DNA of 56,832 nucleotides from a virus, in IMG/VR virus record IMGVR_UViG_3300027899_000015, positions 1 through 56,832 of that record, one strand, 5' to 3'. Below, piece after piece: positions 16,887 through 23,479 of this stretch. Numbering within the stretch: position 1 is the first letter of the stretch; every line of letters starts with the position of its first letter. The position numbers and the translations under genes are program-made. The notes beneath the pieces were generated by a model. The model made no database searches. It saw nothing but the letters and a program-made list of their open reading frames with translations, and was not told the DNA's origin.

Positions 16887-17152
16887 TTTTTATATATTTT
16901 CAATTTTAGTTTTCCTGTACCTTTTATAGCTCTATGCCATGTATGTCGTGGTATAAATATTGGCTCGTTCAACGAAGTTGGTAAACAATTTTCTAATTGT
17001 AATTTCCAATCCGTTTCACCAATTATTTCAACAATACGACCTTCATCATCTCTATGCCATAATAATTCAATAGGATCTATGTTCTCATCAAATTCACGAA
17101 TGATATAAAAATCATTATTTTCTAGATCTGTATATGGTCTACCAATATCCAC
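16883..17152 (-). CDS. Small cupin-fold-like protein, 89 residues
   Basis: Begins MDIGRPYTDLENNDFYIIRE; the middle contains WHRDDEGRIVEIIGETDWKL and the end IFIPRHTWHRAIKGTG. The paired WHRD and PRHTWHR motifs on a short beta-rich chain match the two-motif pattern of small cupins that bind a metal through His. From memory, similar 80-90-residue proteins occur in T4-like cyanophages and other marine phages with no known substrate. The gene overlaps both neighbours, so it is expressed with the leader-type proteins. Function beyond a cupin-like fold is not claimed. Confidence 0.8.
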   Translation of the reverse strand: MDIGRPYTDLENNDFYIIREFDENIDPIELLWHRDDEGRIVEIIGETDWKLQLENCLPTSLNEPIFIPRHTWHRAIKGTGKLKLKIYKK

Positions 17153-17789
17153 TGAATGTTGTTTTAAAACCTAATAATTTAGCGTAGCGAGGTAAACGAC
17201 ATGACCAATAGCGTGCTGTTGTTCTGTCGGTTGCTTTAGGGCAATTCATTCTTTTTGAAAATGCCTGTCTTGCTTTAGGATTATTAAGTTTTGCTCTTAA
17301 TCCTCCACCTGCCATTCCAAATGATACTTTTTTAATTTTATCTTTGTCTTTAACGTATACATAGAATTTTTTAGCACCACCACGTTTAGGTTTACCTATA
17401 GCGGGTTGCTTTTTATCTTCTTCATTTAATGCTTCGTTTAAGAATTCCTCAGTCAGAGGTAAATCTAGTGGAACCATTATATCATTATATATTCCAAATC
17501 TACCAATATCTGTATTATCAAAATAATACTTATCTGCTTCACATAATTGTAAACGTTTAGATTCATATAATCCTCTTGCTTCAACAAATAATTTTAAAAA
17601 CATTGATGATTGAGGACGATAAATAGATTCATGAAGAGGTAAATCATTTTCTATATGATAGAACATACCTTCAGAAATAAAGACAGGTTCTTTAGATTCA
17701 TTCATAACTAATTTAGGACCATGATTATATTCTTGACTCACATAATCAATAATTTTAGCTATATGTTCTGATAACTGAATAGTGTTCAT
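17139..17789 (-). CDS. Phage protein with C-terminal DUF5872-like domain, 216 residues
   Basis: The N-terminal 115 residues have no recognised domain. The C-terminal 85 residues read GKPKRGGAKKFYVYVKDKDK, then KARQAFSKRMNCPK, and end near TARYWSCRLPRYAKLLG. This basic domain with a KRxxC...DRTTxxYWxCRLPR pattern matches a small phage domain I know as DUF5872, usually a C-terminal unit on virion-associated proteins; its function is not established. The Lys/Arg density suggests nucleic-acid contact. It overlaps the cupin-like gene by 14 bases. Confidence 0.8.
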   Translation of the reverse strand: MNTIQLSEHIAKIIDYVSQEYNHGPKLVMNESKEPVFISEGMFYHIENDLPLHESIYRPQSSMFLKLFVEARGLYESKRLQLCEADKYYFDNTDIGRFGIYNDIMVPLDLPLTEEFLNEALNEEDKKQPAIGKPKRGGAKKFYVYVKDKDKIKKVSFGMAGGGLRAKLNNPKARQAFSKRMNCPKATDRTTARYWSCRLPRYAKLLGFKTTFSGYW

Positions 17790-17791
17790 AA

Positions 17792-18169
17792 TTAATATGG
17801 GGTTGTTTCTTTTGCTTTAGGTGCTACTTTAAACTCAACTACACCAGGTATTTCTTTAATATCACTAATAATTTTTTTAATAGCTTCTTTAATGTCACCT
17901 TCTATAGCATGAGTGTCAATCTTAATATCAACATTTGTTTGATATCTTAATTGTCCTTCTGAATTAGATCCTGGAGTAGCTGCTTGTGAATTTACAATAG
18001 TCACGCCAGGTAGGGCTCGCATAGCTGATAGAATGTTTGTTTGATCATTAACTTTAGTGTTAGTGACCATTGAAGCTAAAATTTGAAATTGTTTAGCTAC
18101 GGGTACTTTTTCTTTTGGATCAGCTATTGGAGTAAAATCTTCCTCAGCTTCAATTATGCGAATTCTCAT
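17792..18169 (-). CDS. Small alpha/beta protein, 125 residues
   Basis: I do not recognise a named family. The sequence alternates strands and helices: KQFQILASMVTNTKV, ALPGVTIVNSQAA, YQTNVDIKIDT, then EAIKKIISDIKEIPGVVEFK. Two copies of a helix followed by PGV-type strand suggest a ferredoxin-like fold, as in small structural or regulatory domains. The start MRIRIIEAEED is short, strand-forming and acidic, and may be a minimal leader ending in Glu. The ATG overlaps the stop of the DUF5856-like gene, so it belongs to the same operon of head-type genes. Confidence 0.7.
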   Translation of the reverse strand: MRIRIIEAEEDFTPIADPKEKVPVAKQFQILASMVTNTKVNDQTNILSAMRALPGVTIVNSQAATPGSNSEGQLRYQTNVDIKIDTHAIEGDIKEAIKKIISDIKEIPGVVEFKVAPKAKETTPY

Positions 18170-18720
18170 TAATGTAAAAATTTAAGTTTATATTTAGTTG
18201 ATTCAAGTAGTGCTACTACTTCATCAACTTGGTTTTGTATGTATGAATCTTGTGGTAATACATTACGATTCTTTTCTACATACATGCATAATGCTTCAAA
18301 ATATTTTACAACACTACCTTCATCTTCTATCCACGCACCTTCACTTTTATATCCTCTCAAAATACCATAACGACCTTGATATGATTCAATAATACCGTCT
18401 ACTAAATCTACAATTTCATCATAATATTCATTTAACGCTTTATGAGCAGCAAATGATGGTGTTTGTAGATGAAATATATGGGCTTGTGTACGAGAAGCAA
18501 AAAGTGTTGACACAAAATTAGCCATTGTGTTTGACGGTTCTGGAATTTCAATAGAAATTTCTGGTTGGTCAGGATTAATTGTGTTGATGTCGAATCCTTC
18601 TTTTAATTCAGCGGCGTATAACGCTTTCATGTATTTTTCAGCAGCATCTGCATCTTTAGAACAGCCAACTTTAGCGCCTGTTTCTTTGTATACGCAATTT
18701 CCTTTACGTTTATATGGCAT
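18169..18720 (-). CDS. DUF5856-like helical (ferritin/Dps-like) phage protein, 183 residues
   Basis: Two parts are visible. The first 37 residues, MPYKRKGNCVYKETGAKVG and a following CSKDADAAEKYMKALYA, form a small basic unit that I recall at the start of many phage proteins. Residues 65-183 form a four-helix bundle with ASRTQAHIFHLQTPSFAAHK, EYYDEIVDLVDGIIES and a long C-terminal helix; this matches the DUF5856 type, whose His/Glu arrangement (H80, H83, H92, with E and D in the second helix) recalls ferritin/Dps folds. A DNA-protecting or metal-binding role in the virion or infected cell is possible but unproven. A late-type motif precedes the start by 20 bases. Confidence 0.8.
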   Translation of the reverse strand: MPYKRKGNCVYKETGAKVGCSKDADAAEKYMKALYAAELKEGFDINTINPDQPEISIEIPEPSNTMANFVSTLFASRTQAHIFHLQTPSFAAHKALNEYYDEIVDLVDGIIESYQGRYGILRGYKSEGAWIEDEGSVVKYFEALCMYVEKNRNVLPQDSYIQNQVDEVVALLESTKYKLKFLH

Positions 18721-18740
18721 TTTATATAGATTTTATCCTA

Positions 18741-18748
18741 TATAAATA
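18741..18748 (-). promoter_or_regulatory. Late-type motif ATATTTATA
   Basis: Exact motif in the 30-base gap before the DUF5856-like gene, 20 bases from its ATG. It would drive the seven-gene run down to the 15.5 kb gene. Confidence 0.5.
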
Positions 18749-18750
18749 TA

Positions 18751-19326
18751 TTACAATTGCTGTTCGCGTAATTTTTTAATATATTCTTTAACGTTTTTTA
18801 TTTCGTCTTCATTAATTTTACCACCTCCCCAATCTTCAACTACACCTTGTTCACTTATATATGATTCATTCTTAGATGCTAAAAAATTATTAATAGATGC
18901 TTCAAAATCATCAACCATAGAATTTTTATTAAGATTCATCATTGATTTTTCATATTCATCCCATTTACCATCAAGTTTAATTTTAGCCTCCATATTAACA
19001 ACACAATCAAAACACATTTTATGTATAGTCCACATTTTTTTATTCAAATCATTCAATTTCATTGGATTATTACAATGAGGACATGATATAGGTATAGCAA
19101 CTAATTTTTTAAATCTATCTAATTTGGTTATTGTTTGTTTAATACCATTTTTAATAGTCCATTGTTTACCATTTTCTTCCCAAACGTCTCCTTCTTGGTA
19201 ATCTTGTTGTTGTTTTGAATAGCCTATTTGTGTACCTGTAGAATTACCCGCATTATTTGTGATAATATTTCTCATTCTCTGAACATCACGTTTAGAGAAT
19301 TCTTTTTTTAGTTGATTTTCACTCAT
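18751..19326 (-). CDS. Zinc-ribbon phage protein, 191 residues
   Basis: Begins MSENQLKKEFSKRDVQRMRN, then YQEGDVWEENGKQWTIKNGI, followed by a zinc-binding CPHC (Cys 82 and 85) and CFDC (Cys 105 and 108). From memory, the KDVQRMRN...GDVWEExGKxWTIKNGIKQ arrangement with a central zinc ribbon is a recurring T4-like marine phage protein of unknown function, often found with other head genes. The last 60 residues are acidic and end in a helix. No catalytic residues beyond the zinc site are visible. Confidence 0.8.
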   Translation of the reverse strand: MSENQLKKEFSKRDVQRMRNIITNNAGNSTGTQIGYSKQQQDYQEGDVWEENGKQWTIKNGIKQTITKLDRFKKLVAIPISCPHCNNPMKLNDLNKKMWTIHKMCFDCVVNMEAKIKLDGKWDEYEKSMMNLNKNSMVDDFEASINNFLASKNESYISEQGVVEDWGGGKINEDEIKNVKEYIKKLREQQL

Positions 19327-19335
19327 AACTTTATT

Positions 19336-19479
19336 TTATTTGTCTTTACATTTGCAATTTTTACACTTACATGAAGTGTATTTTGATTTTAACCATTTAT
19401 ATATTCCTACAATACCAAATGCTCCTGCTAACCACATTAATCCTTCTATTATCATAGCTGACCAGCATATTGGACACAT
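19336..19479 (-). CDS. Cys-rich small membrane protein, 47 residues
   Basis: The frame can be extended to 19578, but that would overlap the upstream gene by 88 bases and add an Arg-rich stretch that looks non-coding. The internal ATG at 19479 leaves an 11-base gap and gives MCPICWSAMIIEGLMWLAGA with a membrane segment (about residues 8-28) and a basic, Cys-rich tail ending KCKNCKCKDK. The paired CPIC and CKCKNCKC could bind a metal. Size and topology suggest a small membrane accessory protein. No family recognised. Confidence 0.6.
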   Translation of the reverse strand: MCPICWSAMIIEGLMWLAGAFGIVGIYKWLKSKYTSCKCKNCKCKDK

Positions 19480-19490
19480 ATTTTTAGTTT

Positions 19491-19715
19491 TTAGATTATA
19501 CTTGCGTATTGTATTCCGTCTTGTTCTATTATTTGGTATTCTACTCGTAATCCTTCTTTTAATATCCAGCAACCACATAATTCTTTACCACAAGTTTTCA
19601 TTTCTTTATAAAAAGTAACTACATCATTTTGAAGAATAGGTAATTCTACTCCATTATCTAATTCTATAGTCCAATTATCTTCAGTTTGTTTATGTACTGT
19701 CCCTTGTGGTGCCAT
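19491..19715 (-). CDS. Small beta-rich protein, 74 residues
   Basis: Sequence includes DNWTIELDNGVELPILQNDV, CGKELCGCWILKEGLRVEYQ and ends YASII. The strand-rich look and the VxYQIIEQDGIQYA ending recall a small OB/S1-like fold, but I do not recognise a family. Three Cys in CGKELCGC could hold a metal. It lies directly after the large fusion protein gene with one base between them, so it is probably co-translated with it. Confidence 0.65.
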   Translation of the reverse strand: MAPQGTVHKQTEDNWTIELDNGVELPILQNDVVTFYKEMKTCGKELCGCWILKEGLRVEYQIIEQDGIQYASII

Positions 19716-19716
19716 A

Positions 19717-21702
19717 TTATTTAAATATATCTTGTAATTGTTTTATTGTGTCAGTAGTTGATGTGTGATGTATTCCAATACCACCTGCATCTTTCCATCT
19801 TTGAATATTATCTGCTCTATCGTCTATTAATATAGCGTTTGGTTTTGCAAATTGTTGTTTTTGATCAGCTGGTCTTAATATAAGTTTAGTACCAGGTAGA
19901 TTTCTTTTTACCCAAACAAACTTACCTATTTTAGATGATTCATCTCTTGAGGGTGCTGATAATAATTCTGGATTGTATTTTTGGATATAACTCCATAATT
20001 GTTTTCCATCAGGCATCCATTTTAGTTTAATCCAAAATGCAGCACCCATTTTATGGATTGGAGCCCAAAATTCTTTAGGATCAGTGCTAAAACTAGCGTC
20101 TGTACCTGTTAATTCTTTATATCCTTTATCAAAATCAACTAATACACCATCCATATCACAATATATCTTATATTGTTCTTGTTTATCTTCATTTAATGTC
20201 TCAAATATTTCAGGATGATATTCACCAAATTTTCTTAACAAAATACCAGCAGCAGCATTTGCTTCATTTTCAACAGGTGAACCTGTAGCTCCATCACCCA
20301 TTCCTAGTTTTTTAATTTCATCTTGTTTACGATGAACTAATTCATGAGCTAGTGTTCTTAAAATATCAGCTGCTAATCTTGGACCTTTAACAACAAGTAA
20401 TTTGCCTGTTTCTGGATTATAAGAGCCTAATGAATGCATATTTCGAGCTAACTCTTCATCATCAGTGAATTCTATTTCGGGTATATTATTTAACTCAAGT
20501 GCTTTAACGGCAAACTCAATAAAATCATCTAATACATTACCGCTACCTGTTCCAACTATTGTTTCTTCTAAACCTGCTTTACTTAGTTTAGAATAATATT
20601 TTGGATCTTCACCTAAATGAGCTAGTGCTATTTTTTTAGCTGCTTCTTCATCAGTGGTATGTTCTTTTTTTTCTGTCTCAATTCCTTTCTTTAATTGTTC
20701 AGGATCAACATCTTTTTCATCTACTGTAGGAACATCAAGTTGAAGTTCAGTTAATGATTTTTTCCACCACCCTATAGTGAATAAATCTTCTTCAACATTA
20801 ACAGGTATATTATGTTTAGTTAAATATTTAAGTACTTGCTCACGTTGTGTTGAGCTATCTCCTAAATTAGGAATTAACATACGTCTTTCCTGTCCATCAA
20901 ATGCATATTGAGAGTATTCAAATGGTATTAACAATGTGTTAAGAAAATTTTCTATTTTTGGAGTTAATTTATAAGGTATTCTTATAATCAACTGACCATC
21001 TTTTTGATTTTCTTGAAGTTGATCTAAATTTAAAACAGGAATACCTAATATATTAAGTATATCATCAAAATCACCTTTTTGAATTACTACATCAGGAAAA
21101 CAACCTTTAAGTAATTCAATATTATTTAAATATTCATTTTTAGCTTTAGAATACTCAGTTGAATTTGTGTCAGATATAGATCTTAAAGTTAATACTGATT
21201 GTTTTATTTTGTCTATTGTTTCACGAACTTGAGTACCAGATAATCTTTTATTTTGTGATACTACTTTTTCATCAATAGCTAAAGGCATCACTCTTGTACT
21301 AAATGCTTTTTGTAATGAAGCAAAATATTCTTGGTCTTCAACTTCTTCTTTAGCACCAGCTACATATGCTATTAATTCTAAATCATTATCCATTCTAGAG
21401 AAAATATCTTTAATTGGAGAAGCATTTTTAGATACTTCAACAGATACTTTAGCCATAGGAGAGGCAGCTAGATATAAATCCCAAATGCGCTTACTCATAC
21501 TCACTGTTATACCATCACGTTCTTTTTGTCCAATTAATACTATAACTTTAGTAATATATGGTCTTGAAGCTAAATCTTTCATAGCTTCATAGTGTCCTTC
21601 ATGTGGTGGTTTAAAACCCCCTGGGTAGAAACAAATAGCAGGTGGAGTTGAACTTTCACCTTCTTCGTTTAATTCACTTAATATTGTATTTAAATCAATC
21701 AT
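19717..21702 (-). CDS. Nucleotidyltransferase - metallopeptidase - HAD phosphatase fusion, 661 residues
   Basis: Leader-like start MIDLNTILSELNEEGES. Residues 20-165 form a nucleotidyltransferase of the cytidylyltransferase/NMN adenylyltransferase type: CFYPGGFKPPHEGHYEAM (HxGH at 34-37) and a C-terminal SGTQVRETI in place of ISxTxxR. Residues 230-380 are a mixed linker including DEEAAKKIALAHLGEDP. Residues 390-495 form a zinc-peptidase-like domain with LAHELVHRK (HExxH at 453-457) and VENEANA (E478 or E480 as third ligand). Residues 510-661 form a HAD-fold nucleotidase with CDMDGVLVDFD (D516, D518) and ILIDDRADN (626-632), like 5'(3')-deoxyribonucleotidases. The combination is unusual. It overlaps a P-loop kinase gene by 4 bases. 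Confidence 0.85.
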   Translation of the reverse strand: MIDLNTILSELNEEGESSTPPAICFYPGGFKPPHEGHYEAMKDLASRPYITKVIVLIGQKERDGITVSMSKRIWDLYLAASPMAKVSVEVSKNASPIKDIFSRMDNDLELIAYVAGAKEEVEDQEYFASLQKAFSTRVMPLAIDEKVVSQNKRLSGTQVRETIDKIKQSVLTLRSISDTNSTEYSKAKNEYLNNIELLKGCFPDVVIQKGDFDDILNILGIPVLNLDQLQENQKDGQLIIRIPYKLTPKIENFLNTLLIPFEYSQYAFDGQERRMLIPNLGDSSTQREQVLKYLTKHNIPVNVEEDLFTIGWWKKSLTELQLDVPTVDEKDVDPEQLKKGIETEKKEHTTDEEAAKKIALAHLGEDPKYYSKLSKAGLEETIVGTGSGNVLDDFIEFAVKALELNNIPEIEFTDDEELARNMHSLGSYNPETGKLLVVKGPRLAADILRTLAHELVHRKQDEIKKLGMGDGATGSPVENEANAAAGILLRKFGEYHPEIFETLNEDKQEQYKIYCDMDGVLVDFDKGYKELTGTDASFSTDPKEFWAPIHKMGAAFWIKLKWMPDGKQLWSYIQKYNPELLSAPSRDESSKIGKFVWVKRNLPGTKLILRPADQKQQFAKPNAILIDDRADNIQRWKDAGGIGIHHTSTTDTIKQLQDIFK

Positions 21703-22424
21703 TTAATAAATTCTTTTACTTTAGCAACAGCAACAGATGCTGGTGTAAATTTTGGTTTTTGTTTCAGATGTGATTTAATATCTCTGTTGAGTTTTTCAAC
21801 ATCTGCTTTTGTTTTAGCTTGTTCTTCAGGTGTTTTTGGTTTGCCTTTTGCTTTTGATGTGTCAAAAAATCTACGTTTTATTTCATTTTCATCAAAATCA
21901 GTTTCAGCATCTTTAGGATCATTATTAATGATAACTAAATTATCACCAAATGCCTGTTGATATGTTTCAATACTGTCATTAATATCTCTCCATGTTCTTA
22001 AAACAATACTAGGCATCAATGAACGTTCTCTATTAGCATTACGTTCAAGTGATGTTATGGGAGATACATAAATCATAATCATCATAGTCTCATATCCTAA
22101 CGCTTCTAGTTCTTCTTTCTTTTTGAGAAGTGGTCTAGAAGCCGCTCCAGTACCGTCAATAATAACATCGTTAAGATTAGATAATGCATTTATATATTTT
22201 TCTTTTGTTGATTTTTGAGCCTGTCCCATTAATTTAGCTGCTTGAGATAACTGTTCAGGATCAAAATCCCTTTGCTTCATACCTAATCCAGATGCTTTTA
22301 ATAATTCTTCATAAGTATCATCAACATTTATTATATGAAATTTTGATAATGGCAAAGATTTAGCAATAAATGACTTACCAGCACCAGCAGGGCCGGCTAA
22401 AAATATTGCTTGTGGTGTACTCAT
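21699..22424 (-). CDS. P-loop kinase of the zeta-toxin/polynucleotide-kinase type, 241 residues
   Basis: Walker A is AGPAGAGKS (residues 10-18). INVDDTYEELL near residue 33 gives the acidic substrate-side motif, and DVIIDGTGAASRPLLKKK near residue 88 matches the Walker-B-like region followed by the Arg of zeta-toxin and polynucleotide 5'-kinase folds. RNANRERSL is a plausible lid. The last 55 residues are Lys-rich (KAKGKPKTPEEQAKTKAD). It may phosphorylate a nucleotide or a nucleic-acid end; being translationally coupled to a nucleotidyltransferase/HAD protein, the pair could act in nucleotide or end processing. The substrate is not readable. A variant late-type motif lies 6 bases upstream. 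Confidence 0.8.
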   Translation of the reverse strand: MSTPQAIFLAGPAGAGKSFIAKSLPLSKFHIINVDDTYEELLKASGLGMKQRDFDPEQLSQAAKLMGQAQKSTKEKYINALSNLNDVIIDGTGAASRPLLKKKEELEALGYETMMIMIYVSPITSLERNANRERSLMPSIVLRTWRDINDSIETYQQAFGDNLVIINNDPKDAETDFDENEIKRRFFDTSKAKGKPKTPEEQAKTKADVEKLNRDIKSHLKQKPKFTPASVAVAKVKEFIK

Positions 22425-22430
22425 ATTACC

Positions 22431-22438
22431 AATAAATA
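22431..22438 (-). promoter_or_regulatory. Late-type motif variant TATTTATT
   Basis: One-base variant (ATATTTATT) exactly filling the space between the AT-hook gene stop and the kinase gene. Confidence 0.35.
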
Positions 22439-22921
22439 TTAATTATCTTTCCTTGGGCGCCCACGTTTACCGCCTGTCTTAACGTATACAATTGATTTTT
22501 TCTGTGTTGGGTCCATTTTTGGTCGACCACGTTTACCACCAGTTTTAACATAAACTGTAACCTCTTTTTTAAGTGATGGGTCCATTTTTGGCCTACCACG
22601 TTTACCTGTACCTGTACTTGTACGTATTTTTTCAGCTTTAGCTTTACGTTCAAAATATCTAGGATGAACAATAAGTGAATCAAGAAAAAACGCGCGTCTA
22701 GCTCCACCTTCATCTACACATTCATATCCACCACCTTTCCATCCTGGTGTGCCATCTTGATGTGTACGAACATAATAAAACTTACCACCATTATCATTTT
22801 CATAATAAGTAGCTGGTAATACTTCAATGCCTGATGTAAAATTTAGATATTCTTGTTCATTTTCTTCTACCACATAGGCTTTACGTGGATAGATAGATGC
22901 TTCTACTTCGATTATTCTCAT
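22439..22921 (-). CDS. Triple AT-hook DNA-binding protein, 160 residues
   Basis: The C-terminal third carries three AT-hook cores, KRGRP at residues 107-111, 130-134 and 152-156, each followed by Lys/Met/Asp-Pro and spaced 22-23 residues apart by a conserved linker (VYVKTGG). AT-hooks bind the minor groove of AT-rich DNA, which fits this AT-rich genome. The N-terminal 95 residues are a beta-rich domain of unknown family with VLPATYYENDNGGKFYYV and TPGWKGGGYECVD. It has its own early-type promoter, so it may act early, for example as a nucleoid or transcription protein. The hook repeats are also direct repeats in the DNA. Confidence 0.85.
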   Translation of the reverse strand: MRIIEVEASIYPRKAYVVEENEQEYLNFTSGIEVLPATYYENDNGGKFYYVRTHQDGTPGWKGGGYECVDEGGARRAFFLDSLIVHPRYFERKAKAEKIRTSTGTGKRGRPKMDPSLKKEVTVYVKTGGKRGRPKMDPTQKKSIVYVKTGGKRGRPRKDN

Positions 22922-22938
22922 AACTTTTATTTATATAT

Positions 22939-22965
22939 TAAATATAGTAAAAAAACCGCGGTCAA
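22939..22965 (-). promoter_or_regulatory. Early-type promoter (TTGACCGCG-N10-TATATTTA)
   Basis: TTGACC, 13-base spacer, TATATTTA on the coding strand, 17 bases before the AT-hook gene. The TTGACCGCG extension is identical to that of the 23.2 kb and 56.7 kb sites. Confidence 0.75.
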
Positions 22966-23181
22966 TCAATTTATACTTACAACATTAATTGTTTCTGATA
23001 TTAATTTAACCGCTGATCTATATCTATCTAATTCACTCTCAGTCATTTGTTCAAATAATTTATATATTTGACACTCTTTTTCATATAATTCTACAAATCG
23101 TGGATTTTCAACGTCTATTGTATCTAATTCTATTGTTTCTACAAACAAATTCACGGCTTTCTGTACTAATTGTGTGTTCAT
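22966..23181 (-). CDS. Small helical early protein, 71 residues
   Basis: MNTQLVQKAVNLFVETIELD is followed by acidic helical sequence with ELYEKECQIYKLFEQM. No recognised domain. Acidic, soluble, with no membrane segment. It sits between two nearly identical TTGACCGCG promoters, so it is an independently transcribed small early gene of the kind many phages use to redirect host processes; that is inference from context only. Confidence 0.65.
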   Translation of the reverse strand: MNTQLVQKAVNLFVETIELDTIDVENPRFVELYEKECQIYKLFEQMTESELDRYRSAVKLISETINVVSIN

Positions 23182-23203
23182 AACCTTAATTTTTTATTAT
23201 AAC

Positions 23204-23230
23204 TAAATATAACGAATAAGTCGCGGTCAA
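23204..23230 (-). promoter_or_regulatory. Early-type promoter (TTGACCGCG-N10-TATATTTA)
   Basis: TTGACC, 13-base spacer, TATATTTA on the coding strand, 22 bases before the 71-residue gene. Confidence 0.75.
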
Positions 23231-23234
23231 TCAA

Positions 23235-23438
23235 TTAAAACCCACGTTCCATTCTCCATACTCTTTCATGATGTTCATGTTCAGAGTATACATTAATATT
23301 CAACCATCCCCTATCACCGTATAAATTATTTAAATATTTACGATCTAATTCCGGGTCAAACGCTAATACTATTTCACGTTCTTCGTTAGTTAAAATCTCT
23401 TTTGTGTTAATTAATTCTTGTGCGTTCATATCTTTCAA
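23235..23438 (-). CDS. Small early protein, 67 residues
   Basis: Begins MKDMNAQELINTKEILTNEE and ends with a His/Arg/Trp-rich tail (EHEHHERVWRMERGF). No known domain. An alternative start at the second Met (residue 4) is possible. It is separately transcribed from the early-type promoter 13 bases upstream. The His/Glu cluster HEHHE could bind metal, but this is speculative. Confidence 0.6.
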   Translation of the reverse strand: MKDMNAQELINTKEILTNEEREIVLAFDPELDRKYLNNLYGDRGWLNINVYSEHEHHERVWRMERGF

Positions 23439-23451
23439 TTTTCTTATAGAA

Positions 23452-23478
23452 TAAAGATACGTTAAGAGTTGCGGTCAG
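23452..23478 (-). promoter_or_regulatory. Early-type promoter (CTGACCGCA-N10-TATCTTTA)
   Basis: CTGACC, 13-base spacer, TATCTTTA on the coding strand, in the gap after the TonB-dependent receptor gene. Confidence 0.7.
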
Positions 23479-23479
23479 T

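Noticed and set aside
19480-19578. N-terminal extension of the Cys-rich membrane protein gene
   Set aside because: Would overlap the 74-residue gene by 88 bases and adds Arg-rich sequence; the internal ATG gives a clean 11-base gap.
22426-22713. Alternative minus-strand frame inside the AT-hook gene
   Set aside because: Overlaps fully with the AT-hook protein, gives Val/Lys-rich nonsense from the same repeats, and lacks its own promoter.
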